NCBI GenBank assembly: GCA_900404475.1
Contig: OUQQ01000028.1
Location: forward strand, 20,284 to 81,477
DNA length: 61,194 nt
Reading direction: 5' to 3'
Origin: Spongospora subterranea
Taxonomy: Eukaryota > Endomyxa > Phytomyxea > Plasmodiophorida > Plasmodiophoridae
Both the position numbers and the translations under genes were made by a program. This document shows, piece after piece, positions 25,000 through 36,500 of the stretch. Under the pieces are notes generated by a model that saw only the letters and a list, made by a program, of their open reading frames with translations, was not told the DNA's origin and did not search any database. Position 1 is the stretch's first letter; every line of letters begins with the position of its first letter.

Positions 25000-25396
25000 A
25001 TGGAGAGTAAAAGAATCAAAAATGTGGTTGTTGGTTCGGTGACAACGTAAATCAAGCTAAATTCGCAAAAACGTGACTAAAACGTCAAGATTGTACCTAT
25101 TTGCAGGTCGGACTCTGGCGAAACAAATGGGTCATGGTAAAACTGCCGAATTCGGTCATTGTGAAGTTGTAGCACTTGCGTGTCACAGGATAACAGATGA
25201 CCTATCATCAAGTGTTGCCGAACTGAACTCTCTTTCAAAGAATCTTGTGGCCCGTTCCAAACAAAAATTTGGTGGTCATTTCGCCCAAATTCTGGAATTT
25301 TACGAACGATGCCAAAACATCGCACAAATAAACGATTGCTACAGAAACAAAGGACATTGTGGCTTTTCGTCGTATCAATATTGGTTCAGTAAATGA
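25000..25396 (+). CDS. Small helical hypothetical protein
   Basis: The ATG at 25000 gives MESKRIKNVVVGSVTT. A good GTAAAT donor follows, and the frame resumes at ITDDLSSSVAELNSLSKNLV after an acceptor near 25188, ending at 25396. The second exon is amphipathic and helical (LVARSKQKFGGHFAQILEFY), like subunits of small coiled-coil trafficking complexes, but I cannot place it. An alternative acceptor (TTTGCAG near 25107) gives a wrong phase. It is a candidate gene only. Confidence 0.35.
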
Positions 25397-25431
25397 ATGA
25401 AATAGATCAAAGAATATTGATATTGTCGTTT

Positions 25432-25722
25432 TCATTTCTCTGACTGGAAAAACCCAATTCCTCTCCAAGTATTGGTGATCGATGTTTGTTTAACACTGTC
25501 CCAAGCATATTTTATCCATCGCGACACCTCAATCCGTGAAGGGACTTTGTTCAGGGTATTGGTTATGATGAACTGCTCGTAAATAATCCTTGTATGGTCT
25601 GTTAATGCCGACGTCGAGCAAAACAATTCAACTTCTAGATTCCCAGGTCCTGTAGCTGTGCCTCGGTGTGGTTCGCAATTAGAAAGCGTTCGTTTTATTG
25701 AAAGGAAAACAAGGAATGCCAT
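25432..25722 (-). pseudogene. Pogo/Tigger-like DDE transposase C-terminal remnant
   Basis: The open frame ends with VPSRIEVSRWIKYAWDSVKQ and TSITNTWRGIGFF. This matches in wording the C-terminal helix region of pogo/Tigger DDE transposases (W-[IV]-x-x-A-W ... I-x-N-[ST]-[FW]-R-x-x-G). No catalytic DDE residues or N-terminal HTH domains are present nearby, so an intact element is excluded. The 5' part (AFLVFLSIKRTLSNCEPH) belongs to the inverted duplication at 25664-26205. Domestication as a small host protein is possible but unproven. Confidence 0.45.
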
Positions 25723-26205
25723 GATGATGATCGTTATCTGCAGTCATCTTCTCAGTCTGGCAATATTCAATTTCCAAGTGTTGAAACTTGAGTGTAAAGC
25801 CTGTCATCATTTTTCAAGACAACAGCACAATATATTTGGCGAAAAACGACGTCACCAGACAACGCACCAAGCATATCGATGTCCGATATCATTTTGTTCG
25901 CGAACAGATTTAAGAGACGACAATCGAAACTGAATATTGCCAGACTGAGAAGATGACTGCAGATATTCTTACAGAATCTTTTGGAACAAAACCTTTTCCG
26001 GAAACATAGAGACGAGTTTTTTCATTCGATTACCAGAACCCAAAGACGTTAACATCAAAGGGTCGTGTTGGAAGAGCGATGTCAACAATCGTACGTGATC
26101 TTTGACAAAAGAAGCCTGAGTGAGCGACAACTAACGATCATCACCATGGACGTCCTTGTTTTCCTTTCAATAAAAACAACGCTTCTTCATAGCGAACCTC
26201 ACCTT
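25664..26205. repeat. Head-to-head inverted duplication with an insertion in one arm
   Basis: The reverse complement of 25664-25770 matches 25931-26205. A 35-bp block (TGAATATTGCCAGACTGAGA onward) is nearly perfect in both arms. A second block starting ACGATCATCA and containing TCCTTGTTTTCCTTTCAATA is about 84% alike. In the right arm about 167 bp (25966-26132) sit between the two blocks. The arms are separated by a unique 160-bp spacer (25771-25930). Confidence 0.75.
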
Positions 26206-26394
26206 CTAACTGAGCTACACCCGTTAGAGCCATCGGCTTTTTGTCACCACAAAGCTTTCCAAATCTCATCCAACGGTCCCCGATATGGCTGTTGTAATAT
26301 TGTTGGGATCATCACTGGATTGAATGCTGTAGGGTGGCGCCAAGATCGTGTCCCTATTGCACTAGACTCGGTTAGAACGAACGACATGGGTTGA

Positions 26395-26880
26395 CAATAG
26401 GACTTAACAGGGTGTGGGGCTCCCGACCTATTTTCCATCAACTGCTACTTCACCATCAAAAATGCAATTTATCATCTCCCTCTGTAGCTCGGTCGTACCC
26501 GAATGCAGTCCATGTCGGGGGGAAATCGCCCCAACCGGAGTTAATTGTTCAGAGCCGGTGGATGATCACCTGATCGGCGCTGCGACCTATTTGCACCCAA
26601 CAAGAAGCAATACATCCTTCTTGGGAATGCGATTGGAAACTGTCCATCGATGGTCTTAATCAGTTATAAATCACTTTGCCATAACTCATTAATGTTGTCC
26701 CTCTGTATTGGATATTATGGAAAAAGCTGGTTCGGGTTCGTTTGAGAATGATCTCAACTGCAATTGTTGTCATTATTGCAAATCGTCTGATTACGTCCTG
26801 AGTCGTGGCAGTTCGTGTTCAAAGCGAGAACTGGTTTTATCACCTTTACGGTGGGAGATGTTCTAATTCCGTCTCATTGA
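26395..26880. other. Unassigned region
   Basis: A plus-strand open frame (26414-26659) with several Cys (VPECSPCRG, GVNCSEP) has no start context or family resemblance. The rest is AT-rich 3' flank of the phosphatase gene. Confidence 0.3.
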
Positions 26881-28114
26881 TCAGCGATCAGATCGGCCCG
26901 GTCGGTCTTCGGCTTGGACTCTGCCCACGACCACCGTAATATCATCTTTGGCAAACTCGCGCCCATCCAATTCTTTCTGCGAATTCAGAGCTGCGACCGC
27001 GAGTCGCTTGGCCAGCTCCTGGGGACTTTCGACAATCCCGAACGTTTTAGTGATCTCGTCGACCTCCTCCGCGCTCAGAAAGTCCAATAACCCATCGGTT
27101 CCGGCGATAACAAAATCTATCGCCAGGCGCTCATTCAAACAAAATCCCGACAATACAGACGCTGAAAGAGTTGCGAACCGTTCTCCATCAACTCGATCCG
27201 ATAGTCGTCGGCGTGTTCTGGTCCATGGTATTTGACCTTGTCGGGATCGTTGCCATCGTCGGCCCGGTTCCCCTGTTCCGCCGATCTCTGCTTGTTGTAC
27301 CCAACCGGATCCAGCTGATACGGCACCGACAGCAAGAGCAGTTGCGGGTGAACCCTATGGAAAACACGATTGAATCCAATCGACGATAAGCACCGATCAC
27401 TGTGTTATACCCGGCGTTCATCAGGCTGAACTGATCGCTTTGCTGCTGTTTCGATCGGATATTGGGTTTGTCGCCGTGGAATATCACCATGAACCCTGAG
27501 TCGCCCAGATTCGCCACTCTCAACGTGCCTTGGCAGAATGTGGCGCACAATGCTGTGCTGCTCCCCGCCACGCTCGTGTCGATCAGCATTTCGAACGCGC
27601 TCTTCATCCCCCTGAACGGCCAGACATTAGCCACATCCCTTCGAGATCACAGCAACCGTCGTACTGTTTTGGATCCAGAGTCCGATCGTCACCAGAAAAT
27701 GTTTCCGAAATGATGTTTTTGAAACCAGTCATCAACCCCTGAGCGACAAACAATGGGCGACCACCGATTGCCGACATCGATACTAATTGTCATCCGATCA
27801 ACGACCAGTATTGCGATATTGCGGGCACGTTGCTGACCGCCGTCGGCAACGCCAAACGCCTCCAGATGATGGTTGTGTTGAGACAGTTCGAATGTGATAC
27901 ACGCGTCGTGACCTTTCGCCGGATGTGGGATGGTGCACGAACCGAGATTCAGGCGAAGATTCGACCCCATTCTATTTCCCCCAGATCAAAGGTGAATTGC
28001 GCATTCGTGAGGGGATCATTCTCGGCCAGTGATGTGGTTTCTGTCGCCACTGACTTGTCTTTGGGCAAAGCGAAGCGTTGCCGACGTATCTGCGTCATTC
28101 CCCCGATTCAACAT
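26881..28114 (-). CDS. PPTC7: PPTC7/Ptc7-like PP2C-family protein phosphatase
   Basis: A metal-dependent Ser/Thr phosphatase, mitochondrial in its best-known members, where it acts on coenzyme Q and mitophagy proteins. The exon with SCTIPHPAKGHDACI-type start (about 27960) contains AFGVADG, the metal-binding Asp-Gly. Later come SSTALCATFCQGTLRVANLG, DSGFMVIF, PYQLDPVGYN, DFVIAGTDGLLDFLSAEEVD, the metal Asp in TDG, and the closing KDDITVVVGRV. The stop is at 26881. The ATG at 28114 (MLNRGNDADTSATLRFAQRQ) is a plausible presequence start, but the phase of its junction is not settled. Relatives have DGVGGW at the first metal site; here splicing gives DGV without GGW, so exon joining or divergence should be examined. 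The gene is GC-richer than its left-hand neighbours. Confidence 0.82.
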
Positions 28115-28355
28115 GATTCGCTAACTCGATGAACTTGAATCCCCCAAACCAGATGTTCTGGCAGATGGGTTGAACGACCCGATCATATTACGGAATCCGT
28201 TTGAAGATTGTGGTGTTTTATGGCCGAGCGATCGTCGTCTGTGCGGTGACGAATAATTGCCCCTTTGGCCAATAAAGAGAAGATATTTTAGTCGAGTTGG
28301 GAGATCGTATTCTGTATGGGTATGAAAATAAGGAATTAGTGGGTTGTCGCGAGGC

Positions 28356-31300
28356 ATGAGCGGTGGCGATGATAATGTGATTCCCCCCTCAATGCTGTCG
28401 ATATCGATAGCGGACCCAATCGAGGCGACACGACAACCATCAGGTCGTTCTCCCCCCAACCCAACTCACTCTCCTGGTCCCTCAATAACGCTCCATTGAC
28501 AGGCGAGATCAAACCCGATCATGAACCCGCCTCGTTGTTCGACAGGAAACCGTCCCATCATGTCGCCATCAAATTGAGCCCGTTGATCGCGGCGCGAATT
28601 CAACGAACGTTGACGTCTTCCCGTAATAGCCCACCAGCAATACCGAATATCACCCCCAAATCGGTACCCATCGTATCGGTTCACGAATCGGCGCCTGATT
28701 CAGGGAATAGGTGTCGCCATATCCATCTGCTCCTGGTCTGGATGGGCCATCACGACCAGATCCACCCGCTACAGATACCACCATCCCGATAACGCCCGAA
28801 TCGGCCAAAGACTTATTGGATCGTGGATTGTACAGATTGTCAACGGATCGCTATTCGAAACTGGTCGACGCCGATCCCAAAGCGCAACAATATCGACGCC
28901 TAAGCAGTATATCATCGTGAGAACGAACATTGACATCGATTGTCATTTTAGCTCATAATTCCGATGATTTTCAGAATAATGTCTCATGATTATTGGGGGC
29001 CAGTTGTCCCTAGAATATGGTCAAAGTTCCTACGAACAGGTCGGAGGATGTCGTATCGGCCATGTATGATAGCGGATATCCCATATTGTGGATTATCAGG
29101 TTCCAGCAACCAATCAAACGATCATCTACCAGAACTGGTCGCCACCGAGTTCGCCACGATCCTGGCCCAAGACGGTGACGACCTGTATCGATCGCACAAG
29201 CTCTATGGAGCCGTGTTCCTGTTGGATATGAGCGCGTCGATCGGGGGATCGACAATCGAACATGTTATCGAAGGTGAAATAGGGGGCTGATCGATCCGCC
29301 TTCATCAACCGCCCGCTGATGGTCTATCGATCAGGGCAATCGCTAACCCCATTGGGATTAGCGCATTCTTTGCGATTCGACGAACGATATGGGCCATTGG
29401 TCAGTACTATCATGGCGCAACTGAAGGTTGACTACGACGAGCGTGTCNCCTGTATCGATCGCACAAGCTCTATGGAGCCGTGTTCCTGTTGGATATGAGC
29501 GCGTCGATCGGGGGATCGACAATCGAACATGTTATCGAAGGTGAAATAGGGGGCTTATCGATCCGCCTTCATCAACCGCCCGCTGATGGTCTATCAATCA
29601 GGGCAATCGCTAACCCCATTGGGATTAGCGCATTCTTTGCGATTCGACGAACGATATGGGCCATTGGTCAGTACTATCATGGCGCAACTGAAGGTTGACT
29701 ACGACGAGCGTGTCGCCAAGCGCCTGTCGCCTTTCATCGGCCAACTGGACGCGCTACAGCGATCGATGGCGATGGCGCGTGAAGACTCAGCCCAGGTCTC
29801 GCTCAACGTCAGGAATCTGATCGATATGGGGCGGCTGTTCAACGCGGGAGATCAAGATAGCGCCGATATCGCCGAACTCTGCTTCGATTACGCCCTGAAC
29901 GATTGCGATGGATCACCCAATGATATCGCCTACGTCGAACGGTCCAAACGCCTTTACAGAATGGAGTTCATGAAGACCAAGTACGAAAGCGCCGAATATT
30001 GATTGATTTTGAAGGGTCTGAACGGTTTTCTAAACAGGAGCGATCTGATGGAGAATCAGCGACAAGTGATGCACAATTTCATGGCCGGTGTGGCGCTATT
30101 ACGAAAAGGGAATCTAGTGTCGGCTTTGTCCGATCTTAGCAAAACCGTCCAACGGTTCCCGGACAACGCCGCGTTCTTCGCCAAAGCGGTTGAGGCCCGT
30201 TCGGCGTACGAGGCCATCCAGATGGCGAAAGGCCTGCAGCAGGTTGCCGAGCAATTGCCGACCGATTACGAGCCGGAATCGCAATGGCTTTTATCGATCA
30301 GCGCCGACCTTCTTGAGAGCAATATCGCAGGTTAGTCGACCGAAATTTTATCAGATATCGTGGTTGTGAGTGCCCGTTTGTAGGTCTGGTTCCTGTGGCG
30401 ATCAAAGAGGGCGTGAGTGAAGCTCGCGAAATCCAGGCGGCGCATGGCGAGGCCAAGAAGCAGCAATTGCAGATATACGAGCTGAGGAAACGGGGCGAGG
30501 AGCTGCTGATGGGAGGGGAGTTCCAGAAAGCGGCAATGGTATATGAGGAGATTGGTCAATCGGCGAACAATGATCACACATTGGTCCAATCGATCATCGC
30601 CGCCATTAAACAATTCGACAGGGTATGTGAATCGGGGGAGGGCGTTTTCGCTGATACACAAATTTGAGGTGGTTTAATCTCAATTTTCATAGGATCCGGC
30701 CAAGCGATCACAATCGATCAGCACATTGCGAGTGGCGCTGGAGAAACGGCCATTGTGTGAACCGTTGGCGAAGATGGCCGGCGATAGAACCAGGGAGTAC
30801 CTGTGTGGGAGATTATACGCGATCTGGAGGGGACAGGCGCTCCACGAGCTGCACATCCATCACCACGCCGCCATCGGCCTGATCATGCTCCAGCAGGCCA
30901 GACCGTATGCGGCCGATTGTCGCCAACCTGAACTAGTGGACGATCTCAGCAAACTCATTCAATCCGCGTCCGATAGGGCGGAAAGTGAAGCCGTTCTCGC
31001 TGACGAATCGGTACCGCTTTCCAATATTGTTCGCGCGAAATTCAAAATTAGGTTCTCGTTGATTTCCAGTATCGGAATTTCGTTCGAGATCGTTCTTGGA
31101 CATATTTGCACGTTGTTTGTGTGATTATCGTATTGCTGAGATTGTTCCAGTCGAGTCCAAACGCCATCGTTGAGGCGAGCAAGAGATGGGTCGACAGCGT
31201 TCGTGTAATCGGCGGGCCGAGTATCCCCCCGGCGCCCTATCGTGGGGCCGGCAGTCGAACCAACATCGCCGCCCTACTGTCGTCAGCCCAGATCGCCATC

Positions 31301-32071
31301 GACAACGATCGCCTACAGACCGCCAGCCGCCTCATCAACCAGGCGCTGTCCATAGACCCAAACAACATCGATATCCGGAAACAACGCCGTTTAATCGACA
31401 GTTCGATGCGAAATCGGGATCAGGGTCGACGGGAATATCTGATGGCATTAGAGGTATGATTCATTTCGCCGATCACGATCGTTGAATTCTGATGGATTCT
31501 GAGAACCCTCACCGACAACCGTCAAATTCCACNNNNNNNNNNNNNNNNNNNNNNNNNNNNNNNNNNNNNNNNNNNNNNNNNNNNNNNNNNNNNNNNNNNN
31601 NNNNNNNNNNNNNNNNNNNNNNNNNNNNNNNNCGATTGAACAGGATTTTTGACTGTGGAATTGTTTTGAACAGGCGATTGATGATTGTAGTTGGGCTCAA
31701 GCGCACAAGCGACTGAGAAATGCCATCCATTACCGCCCATGTTCGTTGTATTCGAAACAGCTGGAGCGAACCCAGGCCATGATCACGGCGCAATCGAAGG
31801 ATGTGTGTCTGAGGAAGAAGGTGATTATTGTTGGGCGATCTCGTTTCGGGAAGGGATGATTCATTGGTTCGGGCAGATATCGGAACTGATCGGCGCTAGT
31901 CAATGGATGGAGGCGAGGGACGCGCTGGACACGCTGATGAAGTTCAAGGCGAACGACACCGGCCTGGAGAAGTTGAGGGTGCTGATCGAATGCGGTATTG
32001 AAGACGATGAATATGAGGAGAAGAGAAAGAAAGGCGGGTATGGAGCTGGGCAAGTTGGTGCCATAAAATGA
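28356..32071 (+). CDS. Large helical-repeat (TPR-like) protein, unrecognised
   Basis: Start MSGGDDNVIPPS at 28356. Introns were placed from phase: GTCGTT..GACAG; GTACCC..AATAG, joining TPKS to VSPYPSAPGLDGPSRP; GTGAGA..TTCAG near 28917; GTGAAA..ATCAG near 29540, joining EHVIEG to QSLTPLGLAHSLRF; GTACGA..AACAG near 29978; GTTAGT..TGTAG near 30331. The N-terminal 150 residues are Pro/Ser-rich and disordered. The rest is a chain of amphipathic helices with TPR-like spacing, for example LFNAGDQDSADIAELCFDYA, ALLRKGNLVSALSDLSKTVQ, ELLMGGEFQKAAMVYEEIGQ, ASRLINQALSIDPNNIDIRK and ASQWMEARDALDTLMKFKAN. It ends YGAGQVGAIK at 32071. Carrying an assembly duplication (29182-29714) and a 100-N gap (31533-31632), the model is incomplete. 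No catalytic motif is seen. A scaffold is likely. Confidence 0.65.
29182..29714. repeat. Assembly duplication around single N at 29448
   Basis: 266 bp (29182-29447) recur as 29449-29714. The two visible differences (GGGCTGATCG/GGGCTTATCG and CTATCGATCAG/CTATCAATCAG) both fall inside the predicted intron, as expected for two haplotypes of one locus. Confidence 0.88.
31533..31632. other. 100-N scaffold gap inside the helical-repeat gene
   Basis: Exactly 100 Ns, so a placeholder. Coding on both sides (ending YLMALEV, resuming QAIDDCSWAQAHKRLRNAI) suggests a small intron or one lost exon. Confidence 0.85.
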
Positions 32072-33127
32072 TATTCGTGTTAGTATCTTACTATACCGCT
32101 AATAAAAATACGAAACACCTTTCGACATCATTGAGCGATGAAAGTTCGGCACATGATCAGCGATTGTTGTTATTACCTTTGTAAGCCCAACGTGATCCGT
32201 TGATCATCGATTGCCTGAACGACCGGAACAGTGGACAATTCAAGAATCAGCAGCCATTTTTCAACCGATCATCTCCACAGATATAAATGACCAAGATATT
32301 CTCCAGACCTATTCTATGCGCTTCCGTCCACTGAGTCATGATCTCATATCAATATAGAACAACACCCTTTCTACATTTGCCAATATCTTGGTATGAGTGA
32401 TTCACTGGCCAAATACACATATAATTCGCCAGTAAATGAAGCCAGAGTAGATTCACACAGCTCATACCTATGTAGATATTGAAATCACTGGCTTAATTTG
32501 CTGACCAAATTAAAGTGGCCAGTTGATCTTCTTGGCTTTCTAGAGCCGAAACGATGCGTGATCATAATTAAAAATGGGAACTGGGAGTCCATCCTCAAAC
32601 ACATCGCTCATAGACAGACGAATGTTCAGTAAACTTGAATACAACACAATTTTCAACTTTTTTGAGGCACAAAGTTACGCCGACTCCGTTCGAACTGCTC
32701 GCAAAGCTCCAAAAACATCGAACGTGGGTAGATCGAATACCGATTGTCCCGATTGCTAACGTTGGGCATGAATTCTTTGCCAGCGTTTCTTCACTCACAA
32801 CAACTTCGAGCCCATACTGTATGTTTTTTCACGTTCACCCTGATTCCTGAAAAAAAAGTCGCATCGTTTTAAGCGTTTCGTCGGAAAGGACTGATAACCG
32901 CGTTGAAATACATTGTATGTGTCACAAAGGCGCAGAAGACACAAAAGCGTTGATAGTTGACCTACTGATGAAAGCGACATTGAGACGATTACGATATTCG
33001 AATTATTTCAGGCGTGGCACCGTCGACTGCTGGTTTATGGCCAGAGGTTCCCACCGCAACGGTTGTTTATTGGCGCCCAAGTTTCGGGATTTTCCGGACC
33101 TAGTTCGGCTAAGTTTGTTAACACCTT
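32072..33127. other. Intergenic region with CACTGGCCA-type motifs
   Basis: An AATAAA follows the helical-repeat gene near 32100. The stretch 32390-32525 contains CACTGGCCA, CCAGTAAA and TTAAAGTGGCCAGTT segments. The last shares 14-15 bases with the hairpin at 60594. Overlapping short frames at 32574-32850 on both strands are not assignable. Confidence 0.4.
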
Positions 33128-33400
33128 ATGGGCCAGTTTGATGGTGTAAAAAATTCAACAATCGCCAACCGCCTGACTTATCACAATGCATTAAAACCGT
33201 CGTTGTTTGAGGTTAAATTGGTTGACACAGTTGTGGGTGAGAGGTACATAGTGGCCGTGAGTGTCAAATGGGGCTGCACTCATCCCCCCATGCTGCGATC
33301 ATGACTGATGATGATCTGACTGCGCTAACCTGAAACTACCGTACAGTATCCCCCTTTTACACCACATGTGGTTGTGGTATTCGTAACATCAGACGCATAA
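33128..33400 (+). CDS. Short hypothetical protein, possibly a partial gene
   Basis: The ATG at 33128 gives MGQFDGVKNSTIANRLTYHN and continues ALKPSLFEVKLVDTVVGERY. A GTGAGT..TACAG intron (33257-33346) joins in frame to YPPFTPHVVVVFVTSDA and a TAA at 33400, 60 residues in all. The strong donor and the coherent beta-rich sequence support coding. A stop lies just upstream of the ATG, but an earlier exon is possible since the protein is short. I do not recognise it. Confidence 0.4.
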
Positions 33401-33529
33401 TGGGGTCAAACTCAGCTAATATGTCATTCAGGAACCAATTGAATCCGGTAATCGCTTCTCATCGCATCGAAATAGGTGTTCGTACTGAGAAGATCTCTAT
33501 AGGCGCGGTGGGCTGTTGGCAAGAGCCCT

Positions 33530-36500
33530 ATGGTATCCGCCCCGACTTATCTCCGAGGGCTCAATAAGGATCAGCTTCTCGCCGTGCAATTTAATGGGGA
33601 CGCGCCGCTCGTTATCCTGGCAGCCGCCGGCAGTGGAAAAACGGCCACTTTGACCAAACGGATTGCCGCTCTAATACACGAACGACAAGTAAACCCAGAG
33701 AATATCCTCGCGTTGACTTTCACGCGAAGCGCTGGTACTGCAACGCACTGATTGTCGTCGATAACTGAACACAAATCCGTTTACAGCCGATGAAATGAAG
33801 GCCAGAATAAATGGACTGCTTCCAGAAGGTCGTGCAGGCGCTTTACAAGTTTGCAACTTTCATCAGCTGTGCCTGAAAATATTGACCGAGAACTTTAAAG
33901 AACTTGGACTCAATAAAAAACTGAAAGTTGCTAACGAAAAATTGATTTCGAAGATTGTAAGACCACGACATCGGAGTTTTCCAGAAATAAATTCTTACTC
34001 AGGTTTATGAATGCGTTGAGTTCTGGAACAGCAACAAGAAGGGTCATGATTCCAACGTATCGCCGACCGACAATATTGGTACACTAATCTGGGAAATGGT
34101 TCAAAAGCGGTCAAGCAGTGGTGTGAAAACACGTGACGATTCGGATTCATTCGATGTTGGTAGTTCAGTCGCGGATTATGTCAAATTTATTAGCAGGACA
34201 AAAAATACTAAGGCGCCAATGTCTCAGTTTGACGAAGAGCATGCGTTTATCTTTACAACATACAATGAAGTTCTGGTACTTACAGTTAATGCAAGATGTA
34301 ATTACGTCATTGTTGTCTAGAGATCTGCCGAAAAGTTGGATTTTGATGATTTTGTCCCATTCACTTTGAAGCTACTCAATGATCGAAAACCCATCTTGCA
34401 ACACCTTCAATCCAAATGGAAATATATATTGTAAGAGACTGACGCGAATGAATGACATCAAGTAATGTTTCTAGGGTCGATGAATTTCAAGATGTTTCTG
34501 AGGAACAAATTGAACTCATCTGTTTACTTCGTGGAAAATCTGGACAATTAACTATTTGTGGTACGTGGATTTGTTTGTCAGCATTCGTAAGAAACAATTC
34601 TCTCTTCAGGAGACGACGACCAGTCTATCTATGGATTTCGAATCGGAAACACACGCAGGTAATTTTTTTGTGAATTTGAGCTAATGGCTATTCCTTAGCG
34701 GTTCCATTCAGTTTTGACCTTTTCAAAGAGCGATTTCCTGCCAGCGAGACCATAATTTTAAACGAAACATATAGATCTACTCCTGAAATTCTCGATATAG
34801 CTGCTGCAGTAATAAGTAAGAATTGCGCTCGGATACCGAAAACTATTTTCACAAACAACGTTCACGGGTGCCCTGTTATGGTGAGTGATAAATAATTCTG
34901 TTTATTTGCTCAAAGATAATCACCGTTGTCGAGCAGAAGAGGACGTGCAAGAATCTCGACGTTGAAGTACGTGACGTTGTTGAACACATTAATTATTGCC
35001 ACGATGTCGAGAAAGTTAGGTAGTGTAAGCGTTCCGTTTATATGTGATACTCAACATGTTGCCATCAGGTATTCCGATATGGCAATCCTTTGCAGAATCA
35101 ATACGCCTCTAAGAGTTTTCAAAATATATATGGAGCAGGTTATAGCGGTACTTCATGTCGTCTCCAATCCTCAAGTATTGCCGATATAGGAAAACATTCC
35201 ATTCCAGTACCTACGAGAAGAAACGAAAGATGGCTTGCGGCTTCGCGGTGACAAAGTTTCTCCCGTGGTTCGACTGATCTGTTTTGCAACATATTCAATC
35301 CAATCTGCAACTGTGTCAGGTCCTAGATTTGATCGCTTACTGCGAGCTGGTATATTTACCGGATTCTTCCACTGAAGAAGTACATATTTTTGTAATCCAG
35401 TTTTATCGTCCAACATCTGAGCTTGTGGTTACGTAGTTGGATTCCGCTTTTTTACGGATAATAAATGTCCCTAAGCGCGGCATAGGTCCAAAAACAGTTN
35501 CGTGGTTCGACTGATCTGTTTTGCAACATATTCAATCCAATCTGCAACTGTGTCAGGTCCTAGATTTGATCGCTTACTGCGAGCTGGTATATTTACCGGA
35601 TTCTTCCACTGAAGAAGTACATATTTTGTAATCCAGTTTTATTGTCCAACATCTGAGCTTGTGGTTACGTAGTTGGATTCCGCTTTTTTACGGATAATAA
35701 ATGTCCCTAAGCGCGGCATAGGTCCAAAAACAGTTGCCAAAATTAAGGGAAGGAAAACGTCGGTAACCAATATGAGTCTTCTCCGAGTATGCATTGGGTT
35801 TCTCCTCTCATTGTTGAAGTTGAGTTGTGGCGGTAGCTTGCAGATTCTTTCCTCAACACCAGTCAAAAGGAACATTTAATGGAGTTATCCGTTTGGCTGC
35901 GCAAGATGAAGTCTGGGTCCTTTTCTTGTTTCGAAATTATTCGTTCCATTGACAAAACTTTCAATTATGGTCAATATGCTACAAACACTCATCACAGTAA
36001 TTGTCGCATTTTCAAGTCGTTTAATTACCGCTTATTGCAGTTTACCCAGGGGACATTAGCCCAATTATTGAAGCAGCTGAGCAAGCCGATCGCGATGGGT
36101 CATCCCTGCACCAATTCTGTCAAATGCTCCCTACACTGTCCTGTGACACTTCATGTCCTGAAAGTCGCCACACCCGCGATTCCGTGGTGCTGTCTACCAT
36201 CCATCAAGCGAAGGGACGCGAATGTAAATTTGTTTTTTAGCTTTTGTGTTTATTGTCGAATTGTGGGTATCACTTACTTTGGGCCGCTGATCTCAGGGGC
36301 GTACGTATTTCTTGTACAATTCGTCGAGGACGTTCTTCCGTTACGCAAAAAGGACAATCAAGTAAGCTACCTCTTTAATTTTTAGGTCATCAGACTTATT
36401 CCACATTAGTCACACCTCTCTGCCCTTGATCATTATGAAGAGGAAAGGCGAATCTGCTATGTTGCGTTAACAAGAGCAAAATCACGTTTGTATATTACGA

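Noticed and set aside
29170..29290. von Willebrand A domain in the helical-repeat protein
   Set aside because: The FLLDMSASIGGS string looks like a vWA MIDAS (DxSxS), but no supporting Thr/Asp motifs or Rossmann strands follow.
29182..29714. True tandem exon duplication in the helical-repeat gene
   Set aside because: The copies are separated by one N and end at the same joint pattern seen at three other places, so an unmerged overlap is the simpler reading.
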